This document shows positions 1 through 6,802 of a stretch of DNA of 64,000 nt, piece by piece; position 1 is the first letter of the stretch; every line of letters begins with the position of its first letter. The stretch is taken from NCBI RefSeq assembly GCF_964063325.1, contig NZ_OZ061315.1, positions 2,356,001 through 2,420,000 of the forward strand. Reading direction: 5' to 3'. Origin of the DNA: Hafnia alvei (GTDB lineage Bacteria > Pseudomonadota > Gammaproteobacteria > Enterobacterales > Enterobacteriaceae). The position numbers were made by a program, and so were the translations under genes. Below the pieces are notes generated by a model. That model worked only from the letters and a program-made list of their open reading frames with translations, did no database searches and was not told the DNA's origin.

Positions 1-273
1 ATGGTAAAAAATCAATTTGGTGTGACAACGGGAGCCCGTTGTTTAGAGACTTTAAGCTTTTTGATAAATGAAGATCCAAAGAAATACAATGGGCTTGCTG
101 GGGCCTACCATGACCTAGCTGAGAGATATCGATTTTTAAATGAAAACAGCGCTGTTATGGATCCTGATGCTCGTGAAAAGTACTCGATGTCACTCAGTAT
201 GAGAAAAGACTTACTTTGCTCTAAGCTGAGATTTGAAGGTTATCAGCTTATAAAAGATAAAATAAATTTTTAA
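1..273 (+). CDS. Hypothetical protein, possibly truncated by the window edge
   Basis: An open frame of 90 codons begins with ATG at the first base of the window, so the true start may lie outside it. The product is polar and probably helical, has no signal peptide or membrane segment, and contains two cysteines. I do not recognise the family. It lies in AT-rich accessory DNA beside a Rap1a-like immunity gene, so it could belong to a type VI secretion cargo or orphan module, but nothing in its own sequence shows that. It is followed by about 250 bases without a gene that contain a long-looped inverted repeat. Confidence 0.45.
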   Translation: MVKNQFGVTTGARCLETLSFLINEDPKKYNGLAGAYHDLAERYRFLNENSAVMDPDAREKYSMSLSMRKDLLCSKLRFEGYQLIKDKINF

Positions 274-345
274 CAATATATGCCATGCTCAATCAACTAA
301 TATGAAAACAATAAAAATTCACTACTAGGCTTTTGTTAGATGTAA

Positions 346-427
346 AAAATCCAACGCTGATGTTGCTGGTACTGACAGATGTCTTGGGGCTTTAATGGGG
401 TAGGCCCTTGCGGCAGCGTTGGATTTT
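346..427. repeat. 14-bp perfect inverted repeat with a 54-nt loop
   Basis: The arm AAAATCCAACGCTG at 346-359 is repeated as its exact reverse complement at 414-427. The loop holds a further GC-rich patch around 395-410. The structure is too widely spaced for a classical terminator and there is no T-run beside either arm. It could be a structured small RNA, a short non-autonomous element or a regulatory hairpin between two accessory genes. Confidence 0.6.
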
Positions 428-530
428 GTGTCAAAAATGCAATTAATTCCTTGCAAGGAAAAATACCCTAAATGTATTTAATCCTAAATTCACCGGATGC
501 TGTGAGGCTCTTATACTAAATTTGCATTTT

Positions 531-893
531 TTATTTTTTTGGACATGGAATCTCGCTTACTAGAGCCACCATAGTTAGCTGAGCAGGAGATAAATCAGTC
601 CTCTCTTTTGGATGTTCTCTAAGGTAAATTCCGACAATATCTGCTTCTTGGCCTATTGTGATGTTTTTATTGCATATCACTTCAATTGTTGACAAAGTCC
701 CTGCGACACCAGCGACGTATGTCATATACATTAAGGCCTTCTGGTAATCTGCGTTGTTAAGATAATCGAATCCTCTCTCATATAGCTGATATCCCTTGTA
801 TAGCGAATTTCCATCTATAGATAAATTTGAATTGGCAAATGAGGAAAGCGGAAAAAACATGAGTAAGGAAATAAACTTATATAATTTTTTCAT
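531..893 (-). CDS. Rap1a/Tai-like exported immunity protein
   Basis: The start is the ATG at 893, preceded by GGAG at suitable spacing; this gives a 120-residue protein with a typical Sec signal peptide ending near SSFA. The mature part follows the pattern of the Rap1a/Tai family: an early G-x-x-L/Y-Y-x-G segment, a small-residue helix, a central cysteine (ICNK), then TIGQEADIVGIYLREHP and a terminal CP. Family members are periplasmic proteins, several of which neutralise type VI amidase effectors such as Ssp/Tae proteins. No cognate effector is seen in the window. The assignment rests on motif pattern only and could be a related small-secreted family. Confidence 0.6.
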   Translation of the reverse strand: MKKLYKFISLLMFFPLSSFANSNLSIDGNSLYKGYQLYERGFDYLNNADYQKALMYMTYVAGVAGTLSTIEVICNKNITIGQEADIVGIYLREHPKERTDLSPAQLTMVALVSEIPCPKK

Positions 894-904
894 TATGCTA
901 CTCC

Positions 905-925
905 AAAACCCTCCCGCAAGAGGGC
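905..925 (-). other. Short GC hairpin between two small exported-protein genes
   Basis: CCCTC at 909-913 pairs with GAGGG at 920-924. On the minus strand the stem is followed by TTTT, then directly by the ribosome-binding GGAG of the Rap1a-like gene. It lies just downstream of the 43-residue peptide gene and may be an attenuator or weak terminator between the two. Confidence 0.35.
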
Positions 926-934
926 TTATGTATG

Positions 935-1066
935 TTACGCGCAATACCCGCCTTTATGATGAGAACCTGAACCACCATACGGATGTTCGCCTTTTGGGCA
1001 CGCAATTGCTGATGCAGAAGCGGTTCCAAGGATTGCTACGATCAATAATGCTAAAACTTTTTTCAT
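935..1066 (-). CDS. 43-residue exported peptide with CPKGEHPYGGSGSHHKGGYC core
   Basis: The ATG at 1066 has AAGGACGG upstream and gives a 43-residue precursor. Residues 1-22 form a clear signal peptide (basic start, hydrophobic run, ASA-type cleavage site). The predicted mature peptide is only about 20 residues, is rich in Gly and His, and has one Cys near each end that could form a disulfide. Short exported proteins with this CPKG...GGxGSHHKGG pattern occur in enterobacteria, but I know no assigned function. A metal-binding role for the His/Cys residues is only a guess. It reads in the same direction as the Rap1a-like gene and may be co-transcribed with it. Confidence 0.6.
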   Translation of the reverse strand: MKKVLALLIVAILGTASASAIACPKGEHPYGGSGSHHKGGYCA

Positions 1067-1454
1067 TAATCCGTCCTTAATTAATATCGAATTCATTTGC
1101 AATGGATATGTTTTATTACTAACTATAAATATCCACACAATGAGTGTATAGATTTATTGCTTAGCAATCGATTAGAAAGTAGTAAATAAATTAATATTTA
1201 GTTATCTAATTTAAGTGGTGAAATCATTGATCACTCATAAATTAATTCTTGTGGTGAATTTGTTATCACGATAATTATTGTTAAATGGATTAGTTACTGT
1301 GGGGTAATAAGAGCAGTGCTCGGCTACATAAGCTTACTGAATAACAAAATGGAGAGAGCGATCGTTGTTTGGTGACATCCAATTACTGACGTAAAAATAG
1401 ATAAAATGTATAATTTAAGTGTTTTTTATATAACTCACACAGAGAAACACACCA
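1067..1454. other. Gene-free AT-rich interval with one promoter candidate
   Basis: No convincing coding sequence is visible on either strand. It separates the minus-strand accessory genes from the GNAT gene. Towards its end there is a plausible sigma-70 promoter (see 1386-1414). Direct copies of GTGGTGAA occur near 1215 and 1252. Confidence 0.5.
1386..1414 (+). promoter_or_regulatory. Candidate sigma-70 promoter for the GNAT gene
   Basis: CTGACG at 1386-1391 (four of six matches to TTGACA), a 17-base spacer and a perfect TATAAT at 1409-1414, about 40 bases before the ATG at 1455. Confidence 0.5.
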
Positions 1455-1961
1455 ATGACCATAACGCTTCGTCATGAAACGCCGCAGGATATCGATACCA
1501 TAGAATCAGTCACTGCCAGTGCATTTTTAAACGCGGAACATACCGATCATAACGAACATTTGATTGTTAACGCACTCAGAAATGCTGGGGCACTCACGCT
1601 TTCGCTGGTGGCGTTGGATGCTCAACGCATTGTGGGGCATGCTTCTATCTCGCCTGTCATCATTAGCAGCGGTGATTCAGGTTGGTATGGTCTCGCTCCG
1701 GTTTCCGTTGTCCCAGATTATCAGGGGAGAGGGATTGGCTCTGCGCTGGTTGAGCAAATTCTGAGTGAGTTAAAATTCCTCGATGCCGCAGGGTGTGTTG
1801 TACTCGGCGATCCAGCGTTCTATGGCCGCTTTGGATTTGTTGCCGACGATTCATTGGTCTTGCCTGGGGTTCCGGCTGAATATTTTCAGGCCTTGGCATT
1901 TAAAGGACGGGTTCCTGCTGGCGACGTTGAGTTTCATCCTGCTTTCAGCGCAACGAACTAG
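1455..1961 (+). CDS. GNAT-family N-acetyltransferase (YhbS-like)
   Basis: A 168-residue protein of the COG3153/YhbS type of GCN5-related acetyltransferase. The acetyl-CoA pyrophosphate loop is visible as DYQGRGIGSALVEQ near residues 87-100, preceded by the beta-4 segment APVSVVP, and followed by GDPAFYGRFGF, a motif typical of this branch. It should transfer an acetyl group from acetyl-CoA to an unidentified amine in the cytoplasm. GAGA precedes the ATG. It stands alone with its own promoter candidate, and downstream there is only a weak GC stem near 1984-2003. Confidence 0.8.
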   Translation: MTITLRHETPQDIDTIESVTASAFLNAEHTDHNEHLIVNALRNAGALTLSLVALDAQRIVGHASISPVIISSGDSGWYGLAPVSVVPDYQGRGIGSALVEQILSELKFLDAAGCVVLGDPAFYGRFGFVADDSLVLPGVPAEYFQALAFKGRVPAGDVEFHPAFSATN

Positions 1962-2102
1962 ATTTATCCGAACTTACGCGCCACAAGGCCTGAGCGGTGG
2001 CCTTAGGGCTTATTTCAACATAATGTTGAAAATATGATTTTTCGTTGATATTGTATTCATCATTCTCTGTATGCGTCTCGGCGCTATCTGGTATTAGCCT
2101 CT

Positions 2103-2864
2103 ATGAAGACTTCGGTTAACAATGCTTGTATTTCTGATGTCACTGATCCTGTCATCATCAGTGAACGTACACTAGTTGTTAAAGTATTACGCAGTGCGTT
2201 GCAAATGCTGGGGTGCGTTGTTGGGCGCAATACCGAAGTCGTATTGCATGATCTGACGAATCCTCAGAACTCAATACTGGCAATTGCGAATGGACATGTT
2301 TCTGGGCGTCAAATTGGCAGCTCTGTTTTGGCTGGGCCGCAAAATGACAGGGGCTTTTCTGCCGTGATGCAGGAGATCCAGGATGTTTCAAACGATGAGC
2401 CTTCTGTGGTGGGGGGTTATGATACGTTGACTCGTTCTGGCAAAAAGCTGCGCAGTGCAACTGTGGTTTACCGTGACGCCCAGGGACATCCATTTGCCAG
2501 TTTGTGTGTTAATTCTGACATTAGCGGTATTGAAGCGGCTCAGGCGTGTTTAGCTCAGCTTTTAGCGACTGGCATGCAGCCTGAAAATCAGGTGTCGGAA
2601 CCGCCCGACATGGAATATCTGATGACGGAAATTATTCAGGGTGCAATGCAGCATAGTGGCACTAAAAACGGTGTCATGAATAAGAAGGCCAAGCTTGAGG
2701 CTGTTCGCCAAATGCAGGATCGCGGCATATTTATCGTGAAAGGTGGAGTAGAGAAGGCCGCAAAGGCGCTGGGCGTGACTCGCTATACAATTTATAACTA
2801 TCTGGAAGAAATCAGACAGAGCCAAACTGTCGCCAAGACTCAGACATCATCGAGGAAAAAATAA
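2103..2864 (+). CDS. DauR/YheO-like transcriptional regulator
   Basis: A 253-residue regulator with a YheO-type PAS-like domain (about residues 25-140, with the family's VVLHDL and ANGHVSGRQIGS segments) and a C-terminal helix-turn-helix (about 195-245, AAKALGVTRYTIYNYLEEI). The architecture matches DauR, the regulator of D-arginine catabolism in Pseudomonas, and E. coli YheO. It is the first gene of a tight operon: its TAA shares one base with the ATG of the PhzF gene. It may sense a metabolite handled by the PhzF and RidA proteins that follow. The ribosome-binding site is poor, so a different start is possible. Confidence 0.8.
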   Translation: MKTSVNNACISDVTDPVIISERTLVVKVLRSALQMLGCVVGRNTEVVLHDLTNPQNSILAIANGHVSGRQIGSSVLAGPQNDRGFSAVMQEIQDVSNDEPSVVGGYDTLTRSGKKLRSATVVYRDAQGHPFASLCVNSDISGIEAAQACLAQLLATGMQPENQVSEPPDMEYLMTEIIQGAMQHSGTKNGVMNKKAKLEAVRQMQDRGIFIVKGGVEKAAKALGVTRYTIYNYLEEIRQSQTVAKTQTSSRKK

Positions 2865-3664
2865 TGCAAATTGAAATCTTTCAGGTAGATGCTTTCACTG
2901 CTCGTGCGTTTGGGGGTAATCCTGCAGCCGTATGTCCGCTAGAAGAATGGCTGGATGACAACACGTTGCAGCAGATTGCGACTGAAAATAATTTGTCTGA
3001 AACTGCGTTTTATGTGCGTAAAGATGAAATTATAGAGCTTCGCTGGTTTACCCCGTTGGTTGAGGTTGATCTCTGTGGCCACGCGACGCTAGCGACGGCT
3101 TGGGTCTTATTCAACCAGTTCGATGAAAAAAGCCGTGTATTGAATTTTTCAACGCGCAGCGGTGTGCTGAGCGTGACCCGCGACGGCGATTTTTTAGCAA
3201 TGGATTTTCCTGCTAAGGATCCTATTCAGGTTGATATTCCTGATGGGCTTGCTCAGGCACTCAATCTATCCGTGCCTATTCGTGAAGTTTACAAAGCAGA
3301 TGACTACATTGTGCTGGTGGATTCGCCAGACGATATTGAAACCCTTGAACCAAACTTTTCTCAGCTCGCTAACTATCCCGTGCGCGGCGTAGTCGTTACG
3401 GCGCAGGGAAGTCAGTTTGATTTTGTTTCGCGTTGGTTTGGGCCCAACGTTGGTGTCAATGAAGATCCTGTCACCGGCTCTGCGCATACGTGTTTGGCTC
3501 CGATTTGGGCTCGGAAAATGGGTAAGAGCGTACTGACAGCTCAGCAAGGCGGAAAAAGAAAAGGGCAGTTACGTTGCCAATTGCATACCCACACCAACGG
3601 AAAGCCACGCGTTATTATCAGTGGGCAAGCGGTGCTTTATCTTCATGGGACGATAACAGTTTAA
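2864..3664 (+). CDS. PhzF-family isomerase/epimerase-like protein
   Basis: A 266-residue protein with all hallmark PhzF motifs: AFGGNPAAVCPLEEW at the start, NLSETAFYV containing the catalytic Glu of the family, GHATLATAWVL, and GVNEDPVTGSAH in the second half. The fold is two diaminopimelate-epimerase-like halves; characterised relatives isomerise small metabolites, but this subgroup's substrate is unknown. Its ATG overlaps the stop of the DauR-like gene, and GAGG lies upstream. The RidA gene follows after about 27 bases. The context suggests catabolism or damage control of an amino acid or imine, which is inference. Confidence 0.88.
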   Translation: MQIEIFQVDAFTARAFGGNPAAVCPLEEWLDDNTLQQIATENNLSETAFYVRKDEIIELRWFTPLVEVDLCGHATLATAWVLFNQFDEKSRVLNFSTRSGVLSVTRDGDFLAMDFPAKDPIQVDIPDGLAQALNLSVPIREVYKADDYIVLVDSPDDIETLEPNFSQLANYPVRGVVVTAQGSQFDFVSRWFGPNVGVNEDPVTGSAHTCLAPIWARKMGKSVLTAQQGGKRKGQLRCQLHTHTNGKPRVIISGQAVLYLHGTITV

Positions 3665-3691
3665 TTTCTAACTTGCCTATAGGTGAAAACA

Positions 3692-4066
3692 ATGACGACA
3701 AATATTCATCGCTTTGCCAGTGAATTGCCTTTTCCGTTCGCTAAAGCCGTACAAGCTGGGGATTTTCTGTTTTTATCTGGACAGGTATCGATGTCTGCAG
3801 AAGGCAAACCGGTTTACGGTAGTGTTGCTGAACAAACTGAAAATATCATGCAAAGCATCGTGAAAACATTAAGCGAATGTGGCTCAGATTTAGATTCAGT
3901 GGTAAAAGTGACAGTCTGGCTATCAGATATGAAACATTTTGCAGAATTTAATCAAGTTTACGCTACCTATTTCAAGCACGGTTTCCCTGCTAGATCGGCA
4001 ATAAGCTGTGATCTTGTTATGGGATTAGATGTTGAGGTCGAAGTACAGGCCGTCGTTAAAAAGTAA
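3692..4066 (+). CDS. RidA/YjgF/YER057c/UK114-family enamine/imine deaminase
   Basis: I place the start at the ATG at 3692, which has AGGTG seven bases upstream, rather than the in-frame GTG at 3683; this gives 124 residues, usual for the family. Visible motifs are GDFLFLSGQVSM, the arginine-bearing FPARSAISCDLVMG (the carboxylate-binding Arg), and the terminal VEVEVQAV segment with the family Glu. RidA proteins hydrolyse reactive enamine or imine intermediates released by PLP enzymes and by amino acid oxidation. As third gene after a DauR-like regulator and PhzF, it probably detoxifies an intermediate of the same pathway. Confidence 0.88.
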   Translation: MTTNIHRFASELPFPFAKAVQAGDFLFLSGQVSMSAEGKPVYGSVAEQTENIMQSIVKTLSECGSDLDSVVKVTVWLSDMKHFAEFNQVYATYFKHGFPARSAISCDLVMGLDVEVEVQAVVKK

Positions 4067-4075
4067 TCGATAATT

Positions 4076-4117
4076 AAAAAATAAAGGTCTGCTAATTTGC
4101 AGGCCTTTATTTTTTGG
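4076..4117. terminator. Bidirectional rho-independent terminator
   Basis: AAAGGTCTGC pairs with GCAGGCCTTT (one G-T pair) around an ATT-rich loop, flanked by A-runs and T-runs on both sides. It closes the regulator-phzF-ridA operon and the converging DUF2000 gene. Confidence 0.8.
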
Positions 4118-4122
4118 TGATG

Positions 4123-4539
4123 CTATTTATAAACTGAAAACTTCTTGGTAATAGGTTTTAGTGCTTCAGTATCACCAAACAATGCAATCGCAATAAAGTC
4201 TAACTTATCAAGTTCAGTATTAAGCGTGTCTGAAATCTGCTGTTCAGCGGAGTGGGAAAGCATGGTGCTGGTGAAGAAATTATAAGTAATTCCTGCTTCG
4301 TTAGCCTTTTGAGTTGCCGTGGCGAGTTGACTGCTATTTTTAGCCTGTAAGACAACCACTGGATAATGGCTCAAATTAGCTTTTAATCTGCTGCTGGCAT
4401 TTTGATATTCATCAAAAATATTTTCATCGGTGCAATTCGTGATACCGGAACTAAGATGGCAGGCCGCATTCATCAATGTGCTGACTTCATGGTTTCGATT
4501 AAGAATAACATAAAGCTTCTTTTGGTTATCTTCGTACAT
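4123..4539 (-). CDS. DUF2000-family protein
   Basis: A 138-residue cytoplasmic protein with the pattern of DUF2000: an N-terminal strand (KLYVILN), the NAACHLSSGI helix, a central HYPVVVLQAKNSSQL segment, then AGITYNFFTSTML. Members resemble peptidyl-tRNA hydrolase-like folds and occur in many enterobacteria, but no reaction is established. It is monocistronic on the minus strand and converges on the RidA operon, sharing its terminator. Confidence 0.65.
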   Translation of the reverse strand: MYEDNQKKLYVILNRNHEVSTLMNAACHLSSGITNCTDENIFDEYQNASSRLKANLSHYPVVVLQAKNSSQLATATQKANEAGITYNFFTSTMLSHSAEQQISDTLNTELDKLDFIAIALFGDTEALKPITKKFSVYK

Positions 4540-4760
4540 TTTGTTTTCTCATCTAGATATATACCATTAAATATATACAATCAAATGAACTCATTCAATT
4601 GTTATATTTAAATTCTCATTGATGAAAACTTTATCTTGGATGTAAGAACGAGGTGTTTTAAAAAGGATAATCGTTTTTAGTTAGAATGTTAGTAGGGGGA
4701 TATAACGGTGTACAAAAAGATAATCCGCAGCAAATATAGGATATAAGCTGCGGCATAAAA

Positions 4761-5042
4761 TCAGCCTTGATGTGGCATCAATGAGGGATCTGCAACCACG
4801 GCGGGTTTATGGCTAGTCAGAGACTGCTCATCTTGAGCAATACTTCCGCTATTATCGGCCCAGGTGCCTTCCATTGTTTTTGTAATGTTCTGATGCTGGT
4901 AGTTTAAATCTTGGTTTTGGGCTGCAATGTGCGTGCTTTCTGTACCGCCGCTGTTATCAGCCCATGGGATCTGCATGTCTGCGGCGAAGGCGGTACTGGC
5001 TGTTACTGTAGCGAATACCACAGATAAAATGAGCTTTTTCAT
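4761..5042 (-). CDS. Small exported protein with repeated WADNSG motif
   Basis: The ATG at 5042 is preceded by AAGG and gives a 93-residue precursor with a clear signal peptide cleaved near AFA-AD. The mature part contains the motif PWADNSGGTES at its start and a second copy TWADNSGSIAQ about 35 residues later, separated by a Gln/Asn-rich stretch. This implies an internal duplication of a short secreted module. I do not recognise a characterised family. The product should be periplasmic or extracellular. No partner is implied by the neighbours, a DUF2000 gene and a porin. Confidence 0.65.
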   Translation of the reverse strand: MKKLILSVVFATVTASTAFAADMQIPWADNSGGTESTHIAAQNQDLNYQHQNITKTMEGTWADNSGSIAQDEQSLTSHKPAVVADPSLMPHQG

Positions 5043-5260
5043 ATAATACCTTATTTTCGTAGTTACAATATATTTACAAGGCATCCATTGCTGTATTAAG
5101 AATTTCCGTATTTGATGCGTTTATTTTCGCGCTTATCGACTATGAATAAAATCCATTAAGTGTAGCCTTGTGTATGTATTCGTTTCATTTATGAAATATA
5201 TAAGTCTATTGTATTTTTAAATCTAAAACCCATTGAGTATTTGTTTAGGTAACGCAGCGA

Positions 5261-5291
5261 AAATAAAAAAGCCACCCGAAGGTGGCTTTTA
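5261..5291 (-). terminator. Porin-gene terminator
   Basis: AAAAGCCACC pairs with GGTGGCTTTT around a CGAA loop; on the minus strand the stem is followed by a T-rich run, just after the porin stop codon. Confidence 0.85.
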
Positions 5292-5310
5292 GTCGAACGT
5301 AGGAAATAGG

Positions 5311-6453
5311 TTAGAACTGGTAAACTAAACCAACAGCGACGACGTCATCGGTAGAAATACCGTTGTCTTTGTAGAAGCTATCGTCGTTGTCCAGCAGGTT
5401 GATTTTATAATCAACATAGGTAGACATGTTTTTGTTGAAGTAATACGTTGTACCCACAGATACGTATTTCACCAGATCTTTGTCGCCAATGCTGTTTGCT
5501 GCTGATTGCGTGTTGGCGGTGTACAGATCTTTACCTTTTGACTGCAGGTAGGAAACTTCAGGACGCAGACCAAAATCAAACTGGTATTGTGCGGTGACTT
5601 CAAAGTCTTGAGTTTTGTTTGCAACCTGATTGGTGTCGCCATCGCCATATGGCGTCATGTTGTTAGTTTCAGCATACATAGTTGCTAAATAGACGTTGTT
5701 AGCATCGTATTTAAGACCGACAGTCCATGCATCAGCTTTGTCGCCGCGAGCGGTGGATAAGTTACTTTGCTGGTCAGTACGATCGGAAGAAGCGTAGCTT
5801 GCGCCAGCGCTAATACCCATACCGAAATCATAGGTTGTTGATAAACCGTAACCGTCGCCGTTTTGGTGCTGAACATCACGCGAGTTGTTGCTCAGTTTTT
5901 CATTGTCATTGTTAGTACCGTCGTTTTTACCTTGGTACTGTACAGCAACGTTCAGGCCATCGGCTAAACCGAAGAAACCGTTGTTACGATAGGTTGCAAC
6001 GCCGTTTGCACGACCCGTCATGAAGTTATCAGCCTGAGTATAAGAGTCGCCCCCGAACTCTGGCAGCATATCGGTCCAGCCTTCAACGTCGTACAGCACG
6101 CCATAGTTACGGCCATAATCGAATGAACCGTAGTCACCGAACTTCAGGCCAGCAAAACCCAAACGAGTGAAGTTGCCGTCGCTGCCGTTGCCTTCCGTAT
6201 TATTAGCCTGAACGTTATATTCCCACTGGCCGTAGCCGGTCAGTTGGTCTGTAATCTGAGTTTCGCCCTTGAAGCCAACACGCACATATGACTGGTCGCC
6301 ATCTTTGCTTGAGTCATCAGAGAAATAGTGCAAACCATCAACTTTGCCGTACAAGTCTAATTTATTGCCGTCTTTATTATAAACTTCTGCTGAGTGAGCT
6401 GCGCCTGCTGCCAACAGAGCGGGAATAACCATCGCCAATACTTTTCTTTTCAT
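5311..6453 (-). CDS. ompN: General porin of the OmpC/OmpF/OmpN family
   Basis: The ATG at 6453 has AAGGA upstream and starts a typical signal peptide (MKRKVLAMVIPALLAAGAAHSA), followed by the conserved porin beginning AEVYNKDGNKLDLYGKVDG. The loop-3 motif MLPEFGGDS and the terminal beta strand ending in VGLVYQF with C-terminal Phe are present. The precursor is 380 residues, usual for these 16-stranded trimeric outer-membrane channels for small hydrophilic solutes. The symbol is given by position: in E. coli ompN sits next to nifJ (ydbK). By sequence alone it could equally be called an OmpC-like porin. No micC-like RNA is recognisable upstream. Confidence 0.85.
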   Translation of the reverse strand: MKRKVLAMVIPALLAAGAAHSAEVYNKDGNKLDLYGKVDGLHYFSDDSSKDGDQSYVRVGFKGETQITDQLTGYGQWEYNVQANNTEGNGSDGNFTRLGFAGLKFGDYGSFDYGRNYGVLYDVEGWTDMLPEFGGDSYTQADNFMTGRANGVATYRNNGFFGLADGLNVAVQYQGKNDGTNNDNEKLSNNSRDVQHQNGDGYGLSTTYDFGMGISAGASYASSDRTDQQSNLSTARGDKADAWTVGLKYDANNVYLATMYAETNNMTPYGDGDTNQVANKTQDFEVTAQYQFDFGLRPEVSYLQSKGKDLYTANTQSAANSIGDKDLVKYVSVGTTYYFNKNMSTYVDYKINLLDNDDSFYKDNGISTDDVVAVGLVYQF

Positions 6454-6751
6454 GATAAAATCCTTGTTATTTTTCGTGTGAATAATAAACACTTAATCAT
6501 AGGTTTTAATAAATCATTACAGCCATTAGATGCTAACGATTAAGTTCCATTTATCTGAAAGTGTAATTTGTAATAAGATAGATGAAAGTAATAATGAAAA
6601 TGTCATTAGTTACCTTGATTGATTTAATGAATGTTTTAGTGCTAATTAATTAAGAGATAATTTTTAGTTAATTCAATGTGAATTTATTCTTGATTGCAAA
6701 TAACTTACTTCTTATTTTTGTATTCTTGGTCACAATTTATTTTTATTTTGA

Positions 6752-6785
6752 CAATAAAAAAGCAGACCGAAGTCTGCTTTTATTT
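6752..6785 (-). terminator. Terminator of the aegA-like gene
   Basis: AGCAGAC (6761-6767) pairs with GTCTGCT (6772-6778) around CGAA; on the minus strand it is followed by TTTTTTATTGTC. Confidence 0.85.
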
Positions 6786-6802
6786 AGTATTGAAATGTAA
6801 AA

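Noticed and set aside
796..1080. A 94-codon plus-strand frame over the immunity and peptide genes
   Set aside because: It is a shadow of two minus-strand genes that have signal peptides and ribosome-binding sites.
6493..6751. Search for a MicC-like small RNA between the porin and aegA-like genes
   Set aside because: No matching 5' seed or terminator in the expected orientation; only the aegA-like terminator is present.
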